DNA of 64,000 nt from JAYFNU01 sp964458545. Lineage in GTDB: Bacteria; Bacillota; Clostridia; Oscillospirales; Ruminococcaceae. Made by a program: the position numbers and the translations under genes. Below the pieces are notes generated by a model. That model searched no databases. It was given only the letters and a program-made list of their open reading frames with translations, and was not told the DNA's origin. Location: positions 22,445 through 86,444 of the forward strand of contig CAYWJF010000001.1 in the NCBI GenBank assembly GCA_964458545.1, in the 5' to 3' direction. Positions 8,449 through 17,444 of this stretch are shown in pieces (the stretch's first letter is position 1; each line of letters starts with the position of its first letter).

Positions 8449-9564
8449 ATGATTTTAGTTGATGACTACAACCAAAGAATAGACGCGGCAAGGGCGCAGA
8501 TAGACGAAATAATCACCGCCTTTAACCTTGAAAGCGTAGAAAAGGAGCTTAAGGAAATAGAGACGGTCACCTCAAGCGCGGACTTTTGGAACGCGCCGGA
8601 AAAGACTAAGGACGTGCTCTCCCGCCAAAGCGCGCTTAAAGCAAAGCTCTCTGACGCGAAGGCGCTGCGTTCCAAGCTTGAGGACACGGAAACCCTCATC
8701 GAAATAGCCGTGGAGGCGGACGACGAGGGGATGATAGAGGAGATAGAAAGCGAGCTTAAGGGGCTTGAAACACTCGTTGAGCAACAGAAACTTGCGACCC
8801 TGCTTACGGGCGAATATGACAAGAACAACGCTATACTCACCTTCCACGCGGGTGCGGGCGGTACCGAGGCGCAGGACTGGGCGGAGATGCTCTACCGTAT
8901 GTACACCCGCTTCGCCGCGGCGCATAATTTTAAAGTAAAGGTGCTTGATTATCTTGACGGCGAAGAGGCGGGCATTAAGAGCGCGTCTATACTCATTGAA
9001 GGACACAACGCCTACGGCTATCTTAAAAGCGAGAACGGCGTTCACCGCCTTGTTCGTGTTTCCCCCTTCGACGCGTCGGGCAGACGCCACACCTCCTTCG
9101 CGTCGCTTGAGGTTATGCCCGATATCGGCGACGATATGCAACTTGAAATACGCGAAGAGGACATTAAGATGGACGTCTACCGCTCAAGCGGCGCGGGTGG
9201 TCAGCACGTTAACAAAACCTCCTCTGCGGTACGTTTAACCCATATACCGACGGGCATAGTCGTAAACTGCCAGAACGAACGCAGCCAGTTTCAAAACCGC
9301 GATATGTGTATGAAGATGCTCAAGGCAAAGCTAATTCAGATAAAGGAACAAGAGCATTTAGACAAGATAGAAGACATTAAGGGCAACCAGATGGAAATAG
9401 CTTGGGGGTCGCAGATACGAAGCTACGTCTTTATGCCCTACACTCTCGTTAAAGACCACCGCTCGGGCTATGAGATGGGCAACGTCACCGCCGTAATGGA
9501 CGGCGACCTCGACGGCTTTATTAATGCCTATCTCATTATGAAGAGTAGAGAAGAGAATTCGTAA
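8449..9564 (+). CDS. prfB: Peptide chain release factor 2
   Basis: Ends translation at UGA and UAA. 371 residues with the RF2 stop-recognition tripeptide SPF at 205-207 and the peptidyl-tRNA hydrolysis motif GGQ at 250-252. Most bacteria make RF2 through a +1 frameshift at an in-frame UGA near codon 25. Here the frame is continuous from an ATG with AGGAAA upstream, and the site reads GCC TTT AAC, so no recoding is needed and the UGA autoregulatory loop is absent. The next gene starts one base after the stop, so the two are probably co-transcribed. Confidence 0.96.
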   Translation: MILVDDYNQRIDAARAQIDEIITAFNLESVEKELKEIETVTSSADFWNAPEKTKDVLSRQSALKAKLSDAKALRSKLEDTETLIEIAVEADDEGMIEEIESELKGLETLVEQQKLATLLTGEYDKNNAILTFHAGAGGTEAQDWAEMLYRMYTRFAAAHNFKVKVLDYLDGEEAGIKSASILIEGHNAYGYLKSENGVHRLVRVSPFDASGRRHTSFASLEVMPDIGDDMQLEIREEDIKMDVYRSSGAGGQHVNKTSSAVRLTHIPTGIVVNCQNERSQFQNRDMCMKMLKAKLIQIKEQEHLDKIEDIKGNQMEIAWGSQIRSYVFMPYTLVKDHRSGYEMGNVTAVMDGDLDGFINAYLIMKSREENS

Positions 9565-9565
9565 G

Positions 9566-10099
9566 ATGAAGAACCGCTCGGCAAGACGCATTACCTCAGC
9601 GGCGCTTATCGCCGCCATATACGCCGCGCTTTCGCTTGCGCTCGCTCCCTTTTCCTTCGGGCAGGTTCAGGTGCGCGTGTCAGAGGCGCTTACTATGCTC
9701 TGCGTTTTCAGCCCCGCCGCAATATGGGGCGTAACGCTCGGCTGCTTTATTACGAACCTAATCGGCGTGCTTATGGGCGCAAATATCTTAGGCGTTGTGG
9801 ACGTTTTCACAGGCACGGCGGCTACGCTTATAGCGGCGCTGCTAACCTATAAGCTCGGTAATATAAGAATTAAGGGCTTCCCTCTTGTCGCGTCGATACC
9901 GCCCGTTGTTTTAAACGGCGTTATAATCGGCACCGAGCTTTTCATCTTCCTTATGCCCGCCGCCGCGAATATCGGCGTGCTTTTGGGGCTTATCGGCTCG
10001 GTTGCGCTCGGCGAGGTTATCTCCTGCACCATCATAGGCTCTTTGCTTGTAAGGACGCTTGAAAACACAGGACTCGCGAAAACCTTAACGGAGCTCTAA
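9566..10099 (+). CDS. QueT-family membrane protein (probable queuosine-precursor ECF substrate component)
   Basis: Likely binds a vitamin-like substrate, probably preQ1/preQ0, in the membrane for an energy-coupling-factor transporter. 177 residues, about five or six hydrophobic helices, with the family pattern of an N-terminal RRITSAALIAAIYAAL segment and VRVSEALTMLCVF, which I recognise from QueT proteins. No ECF ATPase or T component is in the window, so it would use a shared module. Substrate is inferred from family resemblance only. Confidence 0.75.
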   Translation: MKNRSARRITSAALIAAIYAALSLALAPFSFGQVQVRVSEALTMLCVFSPAAIWGVTLGCFITNLIGVLMGANILGVVDVFTGTAATLIAALLTYKLGNIRIKGFPLVASIPPVVLNGVIIGTELFIFLMPAAANIGVLLGLIGSVALGEVISCTIIGSLLVRTLENTGLAKTLTEL

Positions 10100-10190
10100 A
10101 TAAACAAAGCTCTCTCAATTTCAACGAAAAGAAGAATAGCTTCTTCTGTTCTTCAAATGCCAAACTCGACGCAGCAAAAACAAAACATAA

Positions 10191-10328
10191 ACAAAACTCG
10201 CCGAAAGTCCAAAAAAAAAGAAGAACGGCTCCGCCGTTCTTCCAATAACAAAACTCGCCGAAAGTCCAAAAAAAAGAACGGCTCCGCCGTTCTTCCAATA
10301 ACAAAACTCGCCGAAAGGCGAGTTTTGT
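10191..10328 (-). repeat. Tandem terminator repeat array ending the his operon
   Basis: Two near-identical units (10191-10247, 57 bp; 10248-10300, 53 bp) and a third partial unit (10301-10328). They differ mainly in A-run length and a GAA insertion. Each full unit carries the hairpin AAGAACGGC / GCCGTTCTT, which on the minus strand is followed by 8-9 T. The third unit is a separate hairpin ACAAAACTCGCC / GGCGAGTTTTGT. Read on the minus strand this gives three successive terminators after hisK. Confidence 0.85.
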
Positions 10329-10334
10329 TTATGT

Positions 10335-11147
10335 TTATATGCCAGCTTCTCTAAACGCACCCTTTTCGTATACACATACTGATTTAAAGCCAGCGCTCTT
10401 CATCTGTAACAGCGCCTCGTCTACGCCGTAGGCTATACTTTCGGTCTTGTGGCTGTCGGTGCTTATCGTAACATGCGCGCCGATTTCGCACAAATAGCGA
10501 AGCAGGAAGTCCTTTGGGTAGAAGTAATCGCGGTAGCCGCTGAACCTTCCGCCCGTATTAATCTCGAACACGCCGCCAACCTCGCTACAGGCTTTCGCCG
10601 CCTCGCGCGCCATATCCATATACCACTTCGCTTCTTCGTCGAAGAAGTAGTTGTTCTTGTTCATTTTCACGATTATATCGAAGTGCCCGTATATATCTGG
10701 ACGATTCTGTTCGGCGTTTTTTACCACGGCTTCGTAGTAATCGCGAACTATCGCCTTACCGTCGCCGCCGTAGTATTCCATAGCCTCGTCTATATGCTCA
10801 ACGGTGCTTTCTATGCAGAAGCCGTCGCGCTGACCCTTAATTGGCACATTATGAACCGAGCCGACAATATAGTCGAGCTTGTCGCGGTTCTTGAGGGGGT
10901 AAAGGAAATCACTCTCCATACCGAGGTAGACGCGAAGCCTGCCCTCGTACTGCTTTTTAAGCGTGTTTATCGCGTTTATATAGCCCTCGTCATCCTGAAG
11001 CGAGCGGCTGTAGGTGGGGTCGTTGCCGTGGGAGGAGAAGCCGAAATCGGTGTAGCCCGCGGCTATCGCGGCGTCAGCCATCTGCTCGGGCGTACATTTT
11101 CCGTCGCACCAAACAGTATGGTTGTGCATAGAGGACGGCATTCTCAT
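10335..11147 (-). CDS. hisK: Histidinol-phosphatase (PHP family)
   Basis: Removes phosphate from L-histidinol phosphate, the penultimate step of histidine synthesis. 270 residues with the metal-binding blocks of the PHP (polymerase and histidinol phosphatase) fold: MHNHTVWCDG near the start, FSSHG, GMESD, GSVHN, YGHFD and STDSHK near the end. Low-GC Gram-positives use this family in place of the HAD domain of enteric HisB, and its position as last gene of the his operon fits. It overlaps hisIE by 4 bp. Confidence 0.93.
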   Translation of the reverse strand: MRMPSSMHNHTVWCDGKCTPEQMADAAIAAGYTDFGFSSHGNDPTYSRSLQDDEGYINAINTLKKQYEGRLRVYLGMESDFLYPLKNRDKLDYIVGSVHNVPIKGQRDGFCIESTVEHIDEAMEYYGGDGKAIVRDYYEAVVKNAEQNRPDIYGHFDIIVKMNKNNYFFDEEAKWYMDMAREAAKACSEVGGVFEINTGGRFSGYRDYFYPKDFLLRYLCEIGAHVTISTDSHKTESIAYGVDEALLQMKSAGFKSVCVYEKGAFREAGI

Positions 11148-11788
11148 TTCATTGTCTCCTGCTTAACCTTTTTGTCGATAACGTGGCGCGAGGCAAGCTC
11201 GTTCTTTATCTCGTCCACCGAAATACCCATCTCTACCATAAGCACCAGTACGTGGTAGCAAAGGTCGCTTATCTCATATATCGTTTCTTCCTTCGAGCTC
11301 TTCATAGCGCCGATAATTACCTCTGTGCATTCCTCTCCGACCTTTTTAAGTATCTTTTCCTTGCCTTTGTCAAAGAGGTAGGTTGTATAGCTGCCCTCGG
11401 GGCGCTCCTTTTCGCGGCTGACAAGCAGGTCGTATAGGTAGCTTAACGCAAAGCGCGCCGCTTCCTCGTCGTTAAAAAGGTTGTTAGTAAAGCAGGAATC
11501 TGTGCCGAGGTGGCAGGCAGGTCCGTCTTTTATTACCTTAACGACAAGAGCGTCGCCGTCGCAGTCGGCTGTTATCGAAATAATATGCTGAACGTTACCG
11601 CTCGTCTCGCCCTTGCGCCAAAGCTCTTTCCTGCTTCTCGAATAAAAGCAGGTGCGCTTCTCCTTTATAGAAATGTTTAGGCTTTCCTCATTCATATAGG
11701 CGAGCGTCAGCACCGCGCCCGTGTTATAGTCCTGAACAATCGCGGGGATAAGCCCCTTTTCGTCAAATTTAAGCTCGGAAATATTCAT
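11144..11788 (-). CDS. hisI: Bifunctional phosphoribosyl-AMP cyclohydrolase / phosphoribosyl-ATP pyrophosphatase
   Basis: Catalyses steps 2 and 3 of histidine synthesis (HisIE). 214 residues: N-terminal cyclohydrolase with TLAYMNEESL, SRSRKELWRKGETSGN and the metal-binding D-CDGDALVV and HLGTDSCF blocks (about 1-115), and C-terminal HisE helical domain with KKVGEECTEVIIGAM (about 120-205). Start is supported by its spacing of 2 bp after hisF. Confidence 0.96.
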   Translation of the reverse strand: MNISELKFDEKGLIPAIVQDYNTGAVLTLAYMNEESLNISIKEKRTCFYSRSRKELWRKGETSGNVQHIISITADCDGDALVVKVIKDGPACHLGTDSCFTNNLFNDEEAARFALSYLYDLLVSREKERPEGSYTTYLFDKGKEKILKKVGEECTEVIIGAMKSSKEETIYEISDLCYHVLVLMVEMGISVDEIKNELASRHVIDKKVKQETMK

Positions 11789-11790
11789 TG

Positions 11791-12555
11791 TTACCTCACA
11801 ATAGTTCTTACGGCAACGCCGCAGCTCTTTAAATAATCCTTTAATTCGCTGATATTAACTGTTTTATAGTGGAAGATTGAAGCGGCAAGTCCCGCGTCGG
11901 CGCCCGTTTTTTCAAAGAGCTCCTTAAAGTCTTCCATTCTTCCCGCACCGCCCGAGGCAACAACAGGTATTTTAACCGCGCCCGTAACGGCGTTCAGCAT
12001 TTCTATATCGAAGCCGCTCTTTACGCCGTCGGTATCTATGCTGTTAAGCACTATTTCGCCAGCGCCGCTCGCTTCGCCGCGCCTTGCCCATTCCACCGCG
12101 TCGAGCCCTGTGTTCTCGCGCCCGCCGCGAACGAAAACGCAGAATTTTTCGCCCTCACGCTTCACGTCCATAGACAGTACCACGCACTGGTCGCCGTATC
12201 TCTTCGCGGCGTCGGTAATAAGCGAGGGGTTTCGCACCGCGCCCGAATTAACGCTGACCTTATCCGCTCCGCTTTTTAAAACGGTATCAAAATCCTCAAG
12301 GGTATTAATATTGCCGCCGACGGTCAGCGGAATGAATATCTCGCTCGCCACACGGCGCAGAACGTCGGTAAAAAGCGGACGCTTTTCAAAGGACGCGGTA
12401 ATGTCGTAAAAGACCAGCTCGTCTACACCAGCGGTATTGTAAAACCGCGCGAGCTCAACGGGGTCGTTTACGTCGGACACGCCCTCGAAGTTAGTGCCCT
12501 TTACTACCCGCCCATCTCGCACGTCGAGGCAGGCGATAATTCTTTTAGTCAGCAT
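11791..12555 (-). CDS. hisF: Imidazole glycerol phosphate synthase, cyclase subunit HisF
   Basis: Forms imidazole glycerol phosphate and AICAR with ammonia supplied by HisH. 254-residue TIM barrel with the catalytic aspartate region near the start (IIACLDVRDGRVVKG) and the second Asp in VVLSMDVKR, plus phosphate-binding VVASGGAG. It overlaps hisA by 11 bp. Confidence 0.96.
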   Translation of the reverse strand: MLTKRIIACLDVRDGRVVKGTNFEGVSDVNDPVELARFYNTAGVDELVFYDITASFEKRPLFTDVLRRVASEIFIPLTVGGNINTLEDFDTVLKSGADKVSVNSGAVRNPSLITDAAKRYGDQCVVLSMDVKREGEKFCVFVRGGRENTGLDAVEWARRGEASGAGEIVLNSIDTDGVKSGFDIEMLNAVTGAVKIPVVASGGAGRMEDFKELFEKTGADAGLAASIFHYKTVNISELKDYLKSCGVAVRTIVR

Positions 12556-13258
12556 ACGCCAGTACCTCCTTCAAGTCAAGCGCACCCGTGTACAAAGCCT
12601 TCCCTACTATCGCGCCGTCGCAGCCCATATCCGAAAGCTCCTTTAGCTCGTCAAGCGAGCATATCCCGCCCGACGCCACAACCGAAAGGCCCTCTATTTT
12701 GCAGAGTCTTTTAAAGGCGGAAAGGTTAGTACCCTTCATAGCGCCGTCGGTGGCGATATCGGTATAGATGACAGTTTTTACGCCCATATCTCGGGCGCGT
12801 TCGCAGAATTCGAAGCTTTTAACTGCGGTTTTATTTATCCAGCCGTCGGTTGCGACATAGCCGTCACGCGCGTCTACGCCGAGCACTATTTTTTCTCCGT
12901 AAGCGTCGGCGGCGCTCTTCAAAAATTCGGTGTTCTTCACCGCCGCCGTGCCGAGGATTACCCGCTTTACGCCTATTGAAAGCATCCTTTCAATTCGCTC
13001 AAAATCCCGTATGCCGCCGCCCACCTCTACAAAAAGAGGCGCGGCGTTCACTATCTTTTCTATAGTTTTAAGGTTAGAAAGGGTTCCCTCCTTCGCGCCG
13101 TCGAGGTCAACGACATGAAGATACCGTGCGCCCGCTTCATAGAAGCCCCGCGCCACGCTTTCGGGATTGTCGCTGAATATGTCAACCTTTTTATAGTCGC
13201 CTTGCGTAAGCCTTACCGCTTTTCCGCCGATAAGGTCGATTGCGGGAAAAATCTTCAT
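12545..13258 (-). CDS. hisA: ProFAR isomerase HisA
   Basis: Isomerises ProFAR to PRFAR. 237-residue TIM barrel with FPAIDLIGGKAVRLTQGDY at the N-terminus (catalytic Asp), HVVDLDGAKEG, LGVDARDGYVATDGW, and YTDIATDGAMKGTN with the second catalytic Asp. Located between hisH and hisF, as in many operons. Confidence 0.96.
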   Translation of the reverse strand: MKIFPAIDLIGGKAVRLTQGDYKKVDIFSDNPESVARGFYEAGARYLHVVDLDGAKEGTLSNLKTIEKIVNAAPLFVEVGGGIRDFERIERMLSIGVKRVILGTAAVKNTEFLKSAADAYGEKIVLGVDARDGYVATDGWINKTAVKSFEFCERARDMGVKTVIYTDIATDGAMKGTNLSAFKRLCKIEGLSVVASGGICSLDELKELSDMGCDGAIVGKALYTGALDLKEVLAYAD

Positions 13259-13259
13259 A

Positions 13260-13880
13260 CTATATCTCCGAAAAGGCTTTTAATATTCTAAGCCCTACCT
13301 CTCCGCTTTTTTCGGGGTGAAACTGTGTTCCGAACACGTTTTCGTTCTGTACCGCGCCCGAAAGCTTTACGCCGTACTCGCTCGCCGCGACAAGACTGTC
13401 CGCGCTCGCCGCCTTATAAAACGAGTGAACGTAATATACAAATTCGCCTTCCCTTGTGTACTTCATAAGAGGGCTTTCAGGGCACGCAATTTCAAGCGAG
13501 TTCCAGCCCATATGTGGCACCTTAGCGTTAAAGCCTATCTTGGAAAAAGCGCTTGAAAGGTCCTCTATTTCACCCTTTATGTAGCAAAGCCCCTTATGCT
13601 CGCCGTACTCACAGCTTTTTTCAAACAACAGCTGCATTCCAAGGCATATGCCAAGTAGCGGCTTGCCCTTCTTCACCTCACGGTCAAGCACGGGCACAAG
13701 CCCCGTGTCTGAAAGCTTCTTCATAGCGTCGCCGAACGCCCCGACGCCGGGAAGTATTATCCTATCGGCGTTCTCAAGGTCGCGCGGCTTGTTTGTAACA
13801 ACGTTTTCAATATTAAGAGCGTTAAGCGACGAGGACAGGCTGAATAGGTTGCCCACGCCGTAATCTATTATTGCAAGCAT
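13260..13880 (-). CDS. hisH: Imidazole glycerol phosphate synthase, glutamine amidotransferase subunit HisH
   Basis: Releases ammonia from glutamine for HisF. 206 residues with the class I glutaminase nucleophile in LLGICLGMQLLF, the N-terminal IDYGVGNLFSL, and the catalytic His-Glu pair in GTQFHPEKSG. It touches the hisB stop by 1 bp. Confidence 0.96.
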   Translation of the reverse strand: MLAIIDYGVGNLFSLSSSLNALNIENVVTNKPRDLENADRIILPGVGAFGDAMKKLSDTGLVPVLDREVKKGKPLLGICLGMQLLFEKSCEYGEHKGLCYIKGEIEDLSSAFSKIGFNAKVPHMGWNSLEIACPESPLMKYTREGEFVYYVHSFYKAASADSLVAASEYGVKLSGAVQNENVFGTQFHPEKSGEVGLRILKAFSEI

Positions 13881-14470
13881 CAGTCAATAATTCCTTTTGT
13901 AGAAGGCACTTCGTCCTTGAATCTTTCGTTTACCGCTACCGACGCGGCAAGCGAGCGCGCAAGCGCTTTAAACGCCGCCTCTATAATGTGGTGGCTGTTT
14001 TTACCCGAAAGCTGGCGGAAATGCAGCGTAGCGCCGAGCGCGCGCGCGAAGCCCCAGAAGAACTCGTTCACAAGCTCGGTGTCGAAATCTCCCACCCGCT
14101 CGGTTGGAATAAGTAGCGCGTTTTCAACATAGGCGCGCCCGCTTATATCGCTCACCGCCATAACGAGAGCCTCGTCCATAGGTATAACGGCGTTACCATA
14201 GCGGGCTATCCCCTTGCGCTCGCCCAGAGCCTCGGAAAAGGCGGAGCCAAGCACAATAGCGGTATCCTCTACGGTGTGGTGCGCGTCTACCTTTAGGTCG
14301 CCCTTACAGCTAAGCGAAAGGTCAAACCTGCCGTGGCGCGAAAACAGTTCAAGCATATGGTCTAAAAAGCCACAGCCCGTATTAATCTCATATTTTCCCG
14401 TTCCATCAAGGTTTAGCTTTACCGAGATATCCGTTTCGTTTGATTTTCTATTTACCGTCGCTTCTCTCAT
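13880..14470 (-). CDS. hisB: Imidazoleglycerol-phosphate dehydratase
   Basis: Dehydrates imidazole glycerol phosphate to the acetol phosphate. 196 residues, monofunctional, with metal-binding GCGFLDHMLELFSRH, VDAHHTVEDTAI and the C-terminal KNSHHIIEAAFKALARSL. The enteric phosphatase domain is absent, and that job falls to the PHP-family hisK in this operon. It overlaps hisC by 4 bp. Confidence 0.97.
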   Translation of the reverse strand: MREATVNRKSNETDISVKLNLDGTGKYEINTGCGFLDHMLELFSRHGRFDLSLSCKGDLKVDAHHTVEDTAIVLGSAFSEALGERKGIARYGNAVIPMDEALVMAVSDISGRAYVENALLIPTERVGDFDTELVNEFFWGFARALGATLHFRQLSGKNSHHIIEAAFKALARSLAASVAVNERFKDEVPSTKGIID

Positions 14471-15537
14471 AGCCGTTCTCCTCTTATAATCTGTTTTGTC
14501 GCTTCTATAAGCGCGTCCATCTCCGCTTTAGTGCCTATTGAAATTCTAACGTAACTCTTAATCCGCTCGCCGTTTAAGTACCGAACTATTATCCCCCGCT
14601 TTTTCAGCGCGAGGTAGTATTCCTCGCCCGATAAGCCCTCAGGGCATTTTACAAAGATTAGGTTCGCCTTACTTTCAAGCGAAGCAAAGCCTATCCTTTT
14701 CAGCTCCGCTCTTGTGTACTCCCGCGTTTCGGCTACCGCCTTACAGCATTTTTCAAAATATCTTTTGTCCTTTAGCGCCGCCCTGCCCGCCGCGAGGGTG
14801 AGACTGTTAATGTTATAGGGGTTAAAGCTAAACTTTATCGTGTTTAGGTCGCGAATAAGCGCCTCGTCGCCTATAGCGTAGCCGAGCCGAGCGCCAGCAA
14901 GATTACGGGATTTTGAGAAGGTCGAGATGACAAGAAGATTATCGTACCTCTTCGTAAGCTCTATTGCGCTTTCGCCGCCGAAATCGACATATGCCTCATC
15001 TACTACTACAAGCCGCCCTTTGTCCTGACGAACAAGCCGCTCTATCTCGGAAACGGGAAGGCATATTCCTGTCGGTGCGTTGGGGTTAGCGATAACCACC
15101 GTCGGCTTTATCTTTTCATAGTCGTCAACTACTATTTCAAGCTGTTCGTTTAGCGGCACAACCGTTTTCTTTATTCCGAATAGGTCAGCGTAAACGGGAT
15201 AGAAGCCGTAGCTTATGTCGGGTATAGCCACGCCCTTTTCGCAGAACGCCATAAACGCAAAGGCTAACGCCTCGTCCGAGCCGTTGCTTGCGAAGCAGTT
15301 CTCTTTTTTCACCTTATAGGTTTTCGCAAGCTCCGCGAGAAAATCGTCACAGGTGGGGTCGCTGTAACGGCGAAGAAGAGAAACCTCGCGCCTGTTTACC
15401 GCGCGAAGCACGCGCGGCGAGGGAGGAAAAGGGTTCTCGTTGGTATTAAGCTTAATTACCCTTTCGCCCTTTTTCGGCTGCTCGCCGGGAACGTAAGGAA
15501 CTAAGTCGTTATACTTTTTTGAAAAGAATCTGCTCAT
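14467..15537 (-). CDS. hisC: Histidinol-phosphate aminotransferase
   Basis: Transfers an amino group from glutamate to imidazole acetol phosphate. 356-residue PLP enzyme of fold type I: KLNTNENPFPPSP at the N-terminus, VIANPNAPTG, VVVDEAYVDFGG, and the Schiff-base lysine in STFSKSRNLAGARLGYAIG. One base pair separates it from hisD. Confidence 0.96.
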   Translation of the reverse strand: MSRFFSKKYNDLVPYVPGEQPKKGERVIKLNTNENPFPPSPRVLRAVNRREVSLLRRYSDPTCDDFLAELAKTYKVKKENCFASNGSDEALAFAFMAFCEKGVAIPDISYGFYPVYADLFGIKKTVVPLNEQLEIVVDDYEKIKPTVVIANPNAPTGICLPVSEIERLVRQDKGRLVVVDEAYVDFGGESAIELTKRYDNLLVISTFSKSRNLAGARLGYAIGDEALIRDLNTIKFSFNPYNINSLTLAAGRAALKDKRYFEKCCKAVAETREYTRAELKRIGFASLESKANLIFVKCPEGLSGEEYYLALKKRGIIVRYLNGERIKSYVRISIGTKAEMDALIEATKQIIRGERL

Positions 15538-15538
15538 T

Positions 15539-16828
15539 TTAGTTATCCTGCTCGCCGAAGCGTATTAGCATTGATTTCGCGTGAGCCTCAAGCCCCTCTA
15601 TGCGGGCAAAGGACGCGACCTCCTGCCTTACTTCGCTAAGCGCTTCCCTTGTGTAGTAAACATAGTTTGAAGTTTTAATAAAATCGTCCACCGAAAGCGG
15701 CGAGGAAAACCGTGAGGTTCCGCCTGTGGGAAGGGTGTGGTTAGTACCCGCGAAATAGTCGCCGAGCACCTCAGGCACATTCTTGCCCATAAAGACGCAG
15801 CCTGCGTTTTTAACAAGGCTTAAAAGCGAAAACGGGTCGTCCACGCAAAGCTCTAAATGCTCGGGCGCGATAAGGTTCGATATCCTAACAGCGTCGTTAA
15901 GGCTCTTCGCTATAACTATCTTTCCGTTCTTTTCTATCGACGCGCGCGCTATCTCTTCACGCGGCAACTTTACAAGCTGTTTTTCTATCTCGTCGCTTAC
16001 CTCTTTTGCAAGCGCGCTACTTAAGCAGACGAGCACCGCCGAGGAATTCTTATCGTGCTCGGACTGCCCGAGCATATCAGCCGCGACCTCCGCGGCATTC
16101 GCCGTAGCGTCCGCAATAACGAGTATATCGCTCGGTCCCGCGACCATATCTATATCCACCGTACCAAAAACGCGGCGCTTCGCCGTAGCGACGTAGATAT
16201 TTCCCGGTCCTACTATCTTATCTACCTTCGGCACGGTTTCGGTGCCGTAGGCGAGCGCCGCGATTGCCTGCGCCCCGCCCATTTTGTATATAGCCGTAAC
16301 TCCCGCGACCTTCGCCGCGGCGAGTATAGCGGGGTTGACCTTTCCCTCCTTATTGGGGGGCGTCGCTATAACTATCTCTGATACGCCCGCTATCTTCGCG
16401 GGAACGGTGTCCATAAGTACGCTGGAGGGATACGCCGCCGTGCCGCCCGGCACATAAAGCCCCGCCTTTTCCACGGGTATTACCCGCTGACCAAGCACAA
16501 CGCCCTCTTTGTCGGTTACGGCAAAGCCGCTTCGCTTCTGGCGAGAATGGAAGGCGACGATATTCTCCTTCGCCCGCTCAAGGATAGCAATAAACTCTTT
16601 ACTTTGGGCATTGTAGGCTTCCTCTATCTCCTCTTCGCTTACCTTAAGGCTTGTAAGCTTCGCGCCATCGAATTTTTCACAGTAGGAAAGCAACGCCTTA
16701 TCTCCGTTCGCCTGAATATCGGCGAGTATGTCAATGACGGTCTTCTCCACCTCGGCGTTTACCGTTTGCTGTTCGCGAAGAATTATATCCTCAACCGCTA
16801 TCTCGTTGCTGTCATAAATCTTAATCAT
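15539..16828 (-). CDS. hisD: Histidinol dehydrogenase
   Basis: Oxidises histidinol to histidine in two NAD-dependent steps. 429 residues with VPGGTAAYPSSVLMD, KVDKIVGPGNIYVATAKR, the Zn/catalytic region MLGQSEHDKNSSAVLV, and APEHLELCVDD. Overlaps hisG by 4 bp. Confidence 0.97.
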   Translation of the reverse strand: MIKIYDSNEIAVEDIILREQQTVNAEVEKTVIDILADIQANGDKALLSYCEKFDGAKLTSLKVSEEEIEEAYNAQSKEFIAILERAKENIVAFHSRQKRSGFAVTDKEGVVLGQRVIPVEKAGLYVPGGTAAYPSSVLMDTVPAKIAGVSEIVIATPPNKEGKVNPAILAAAKVAGVTAIYKMGGAQAIAALAYGTETVPKVDKIVGPGNIYVATAKRRVFGTVDIDMVAGPSDILVIADATANAAEVAADMLGQSEHDKNSSAVLVCLSSALAKEVSDEIEKQLVKLPREEIARASIEKNGKIVIAKSLNDAVRISNLIAPEHLELCVDDPFSLLSLVKNAGCVFMGKNVPEVLGDYFAGTNHTLPTGGTSRFSSPLSVDDFIKTSNYVYYTREALSEVRQEVASFARIEGLEAHAKSMLIRFGEQDN

Positions 16829-17442
16829 AATATTTTCCTCAGCTTGCCGCAGACGGAATCTATCACGTCCGCTTCGAATTTATAGCTCGATTTATTCGCG
16901 ATAAGCCGCGCGCTTATCGGGCATATCTCCTCGGTTACGGAAAGGTTGTTTTCTTTTAAAGTACTGCCCGTTTCGACGATATCGACTATAACGTCGGAAA
17001 GCCCGAGTATAGGCGCAAGCTCTATACTGCCATTTAGCTTAATAATATCTATCGCGCGGCTTTTGCTCTCAAAATACCTCGTCGCCGTGTTGGGGTACTT
17101 TGTAGCCACTCGAAGCGGCAGATTAAGGTTATCCTCAAAGCCGTTCTTCGCCGCCACCGCCATACGGCAGACGCCTATATGAAGGTCTAATAGCTCGTAC
17201 ACGTCGTAGTTTCCCTCGCGAAGGGTATCGCTACCTATTACGCCGATATCAGCCGCTCCGCGTTCAACATATATCGCTATATCGGAGGGCTTCACAAGAA
17301 GATACCTTACACCCTTGTCAGGGTTTTCGAAAACGAGCAGGCGAGTATCGTCAAGCATTCCCCCGCACTCATAGCCGATTTCAGAAAAAAGCTTATATAC
17401 CTTGTTTCCAAGACGCCCTTTCGGTAAAGCAACAGTTAACAT
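16825..17442 (-). CDS. hisG: ATP phosphoribosyltransferase, short (HisZ-dependent) catalytic subunit
   Basis: Commits ATP and PRPP to histidine synthesis. 205 residues, the short form lacking the C-terminal regulatory ACT-like domain, so activity and feedback control need HisZ, encoded immediately upstream. Family blocks include ALPKGRLGNKVYKLF at the N-terminus, GAADIGVIGSDTL and the PRPP loop DIVETGSTLKENNL. Confidence 0.96.
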   Translation of the reverse strand: MLTVALPKGRLGNKVYKLFSEIGYECGGMLDDTRLLVFENPDKGVRYLLVKPSDIAIYVERGAADIGVIGSDTLREGNYDVYELLDLHIGVCRMAVAAKNGFEDNLNLPLRVATKYPNTATRYFESKSRAIDIIKLNGSIELAPILGLSDVIVDIVETGSTLKENNLSVTEEICPISARLIANKSSYKFEADVIDSVCGKLRKIL

Positions 17443-17444
17443 TT

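Noticed and set aside
8449..8530. Hidden programmed frameshift in prfB
   Set aside because: The other frame is closed by a TGA at 8460 and the main frame has a proper start and full N-terminal domain.
10191..10328. Possible CRISPR array (repeats with short spacing)
   Set aside because: Units are contiguous, differ by small indels, have no unique spacers and form intrinsic terminators; no cas genes.
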